Origin: Bacteroidota bacterium
Lineage (GTDB): Bacteria > Bacteroidota > Bacteroidia > Bacteroidales > UBA1556
Assembly: GCA_003648395.1 (NCBI GenBank)
Contig: QMPB01000313.1
Location: 1 to 5,981 of the forward strand
Reading direction: 5' to 3'
DNA length: 5,981 nucleotides
Under the pieces are notes generated by a model. The model had not been told where the DNA came from. It ran no database searches and saw only the letters and a program-made list of their open reading frames with translations. Position numbers and translations under genes: made by a program. Positions 5,901 through 5,981 of the stretch are shown in pieces; the first letter of the stretch is position 1; the number at the start of each line of letters is the position of its first letter.

Positions 5901-5975
5901 TGGGCCCGGGGGGATTCGGACCCCCGACCTCACGGTTATCAGCCGTGCGCTCTAACCAGGCTGAGCTACGGGCCC
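5901..5975 (-). tRNA. tRNA-Ile(GAU) with an unusual T-loop
   Basis: The 75-nt gene folds into a complete cloverleaf. The acceptor is GGGCCCG/CGGGCCC, the D-stem GCTC/GAGC with loop AGCCTGGTTA, and the anticodon stem CACGG/CCGTG around CTGATAA (anticodon GAT). The variable loop is AGGTC and the T-stem GGGGG/CCCCC. The discriminator is A and CCA is not encoded. The T-loop reads TCCGAAT rather than TTCGAAT, so position 55, almost always U, is C. All stems pair perfectly and there is no intron. It leads the tRNA-Leu gene; its promoter lies outside the window. Confidence 0.96.
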
Positions 5976-5981
5976 ATAATT

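Noticed and set aside
1..5981. CRISPR array, insertion sequence or integration site at the tRNAs
   Set aside because: No spaced direct repeats, transposase or integrase frames are present, and no duplicated tRNA 3' end was seen in the window.

Overview
The window looks like chromosome from an AT-rich, probably thermophilic archaeon, most likely a crenarchaeote (Thermoproteota). The basis is an archaeal-type SRP54 C-terminus, aIF5A with its hypusination loop, two archaeal small-protein families (UPF0147 and Sssca1/p27 autoantigen), GAGGTG/GGTG Shine-Dalgarno motifs 5-6 nt before starts, TATA-like boxes, GC-rich tRNA stems in AT-rich surroundings, no encoded CCA, and a tRNA-Leu with a bulge-helix-bulge intron plus a second insertion in its D-arm. 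I cannot name the genus.

Layout: bases 1-206 (+) hold the end of the SRP54 gene. A 156-bp convergent intergenic follows, with a small palindrome-rich, less AT-rich island. Bases 363-4336 (-) are a two-gene operon for large, sequon-dense, Ig-like-repeat surface proteins, the second gene overlapping the first by 13 bp. A 138-bp divergent region carries the promoters of that operon and of aIF5A (4475-4879, +). UPF0147 (5023-5289, +) and the p27-type zinc-ribbon protein (5371-5754, +) follow. Two tRNA genes on the minus strand, tRNA-Ile(GAU) then tRNA-Leu(UAA), run convergently into the p27 gene with one base between them.

Functionally, this is mostly core translation and protein-targeting machinery (SRP54, aIF5A, tRNAs, two conserved small proteins) interrupted by a lineage-specific cell-surface pair. 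I see no mobile element, CRISPR array or defence system. The points most worth a second look are the doubly interrupted tRNA-Leu, the C at the normally invariant U55 of tRNA-Ile, a possible two-state hairpin over the aIF5A ribosome-binding site, and the uncharacterised surface pair.
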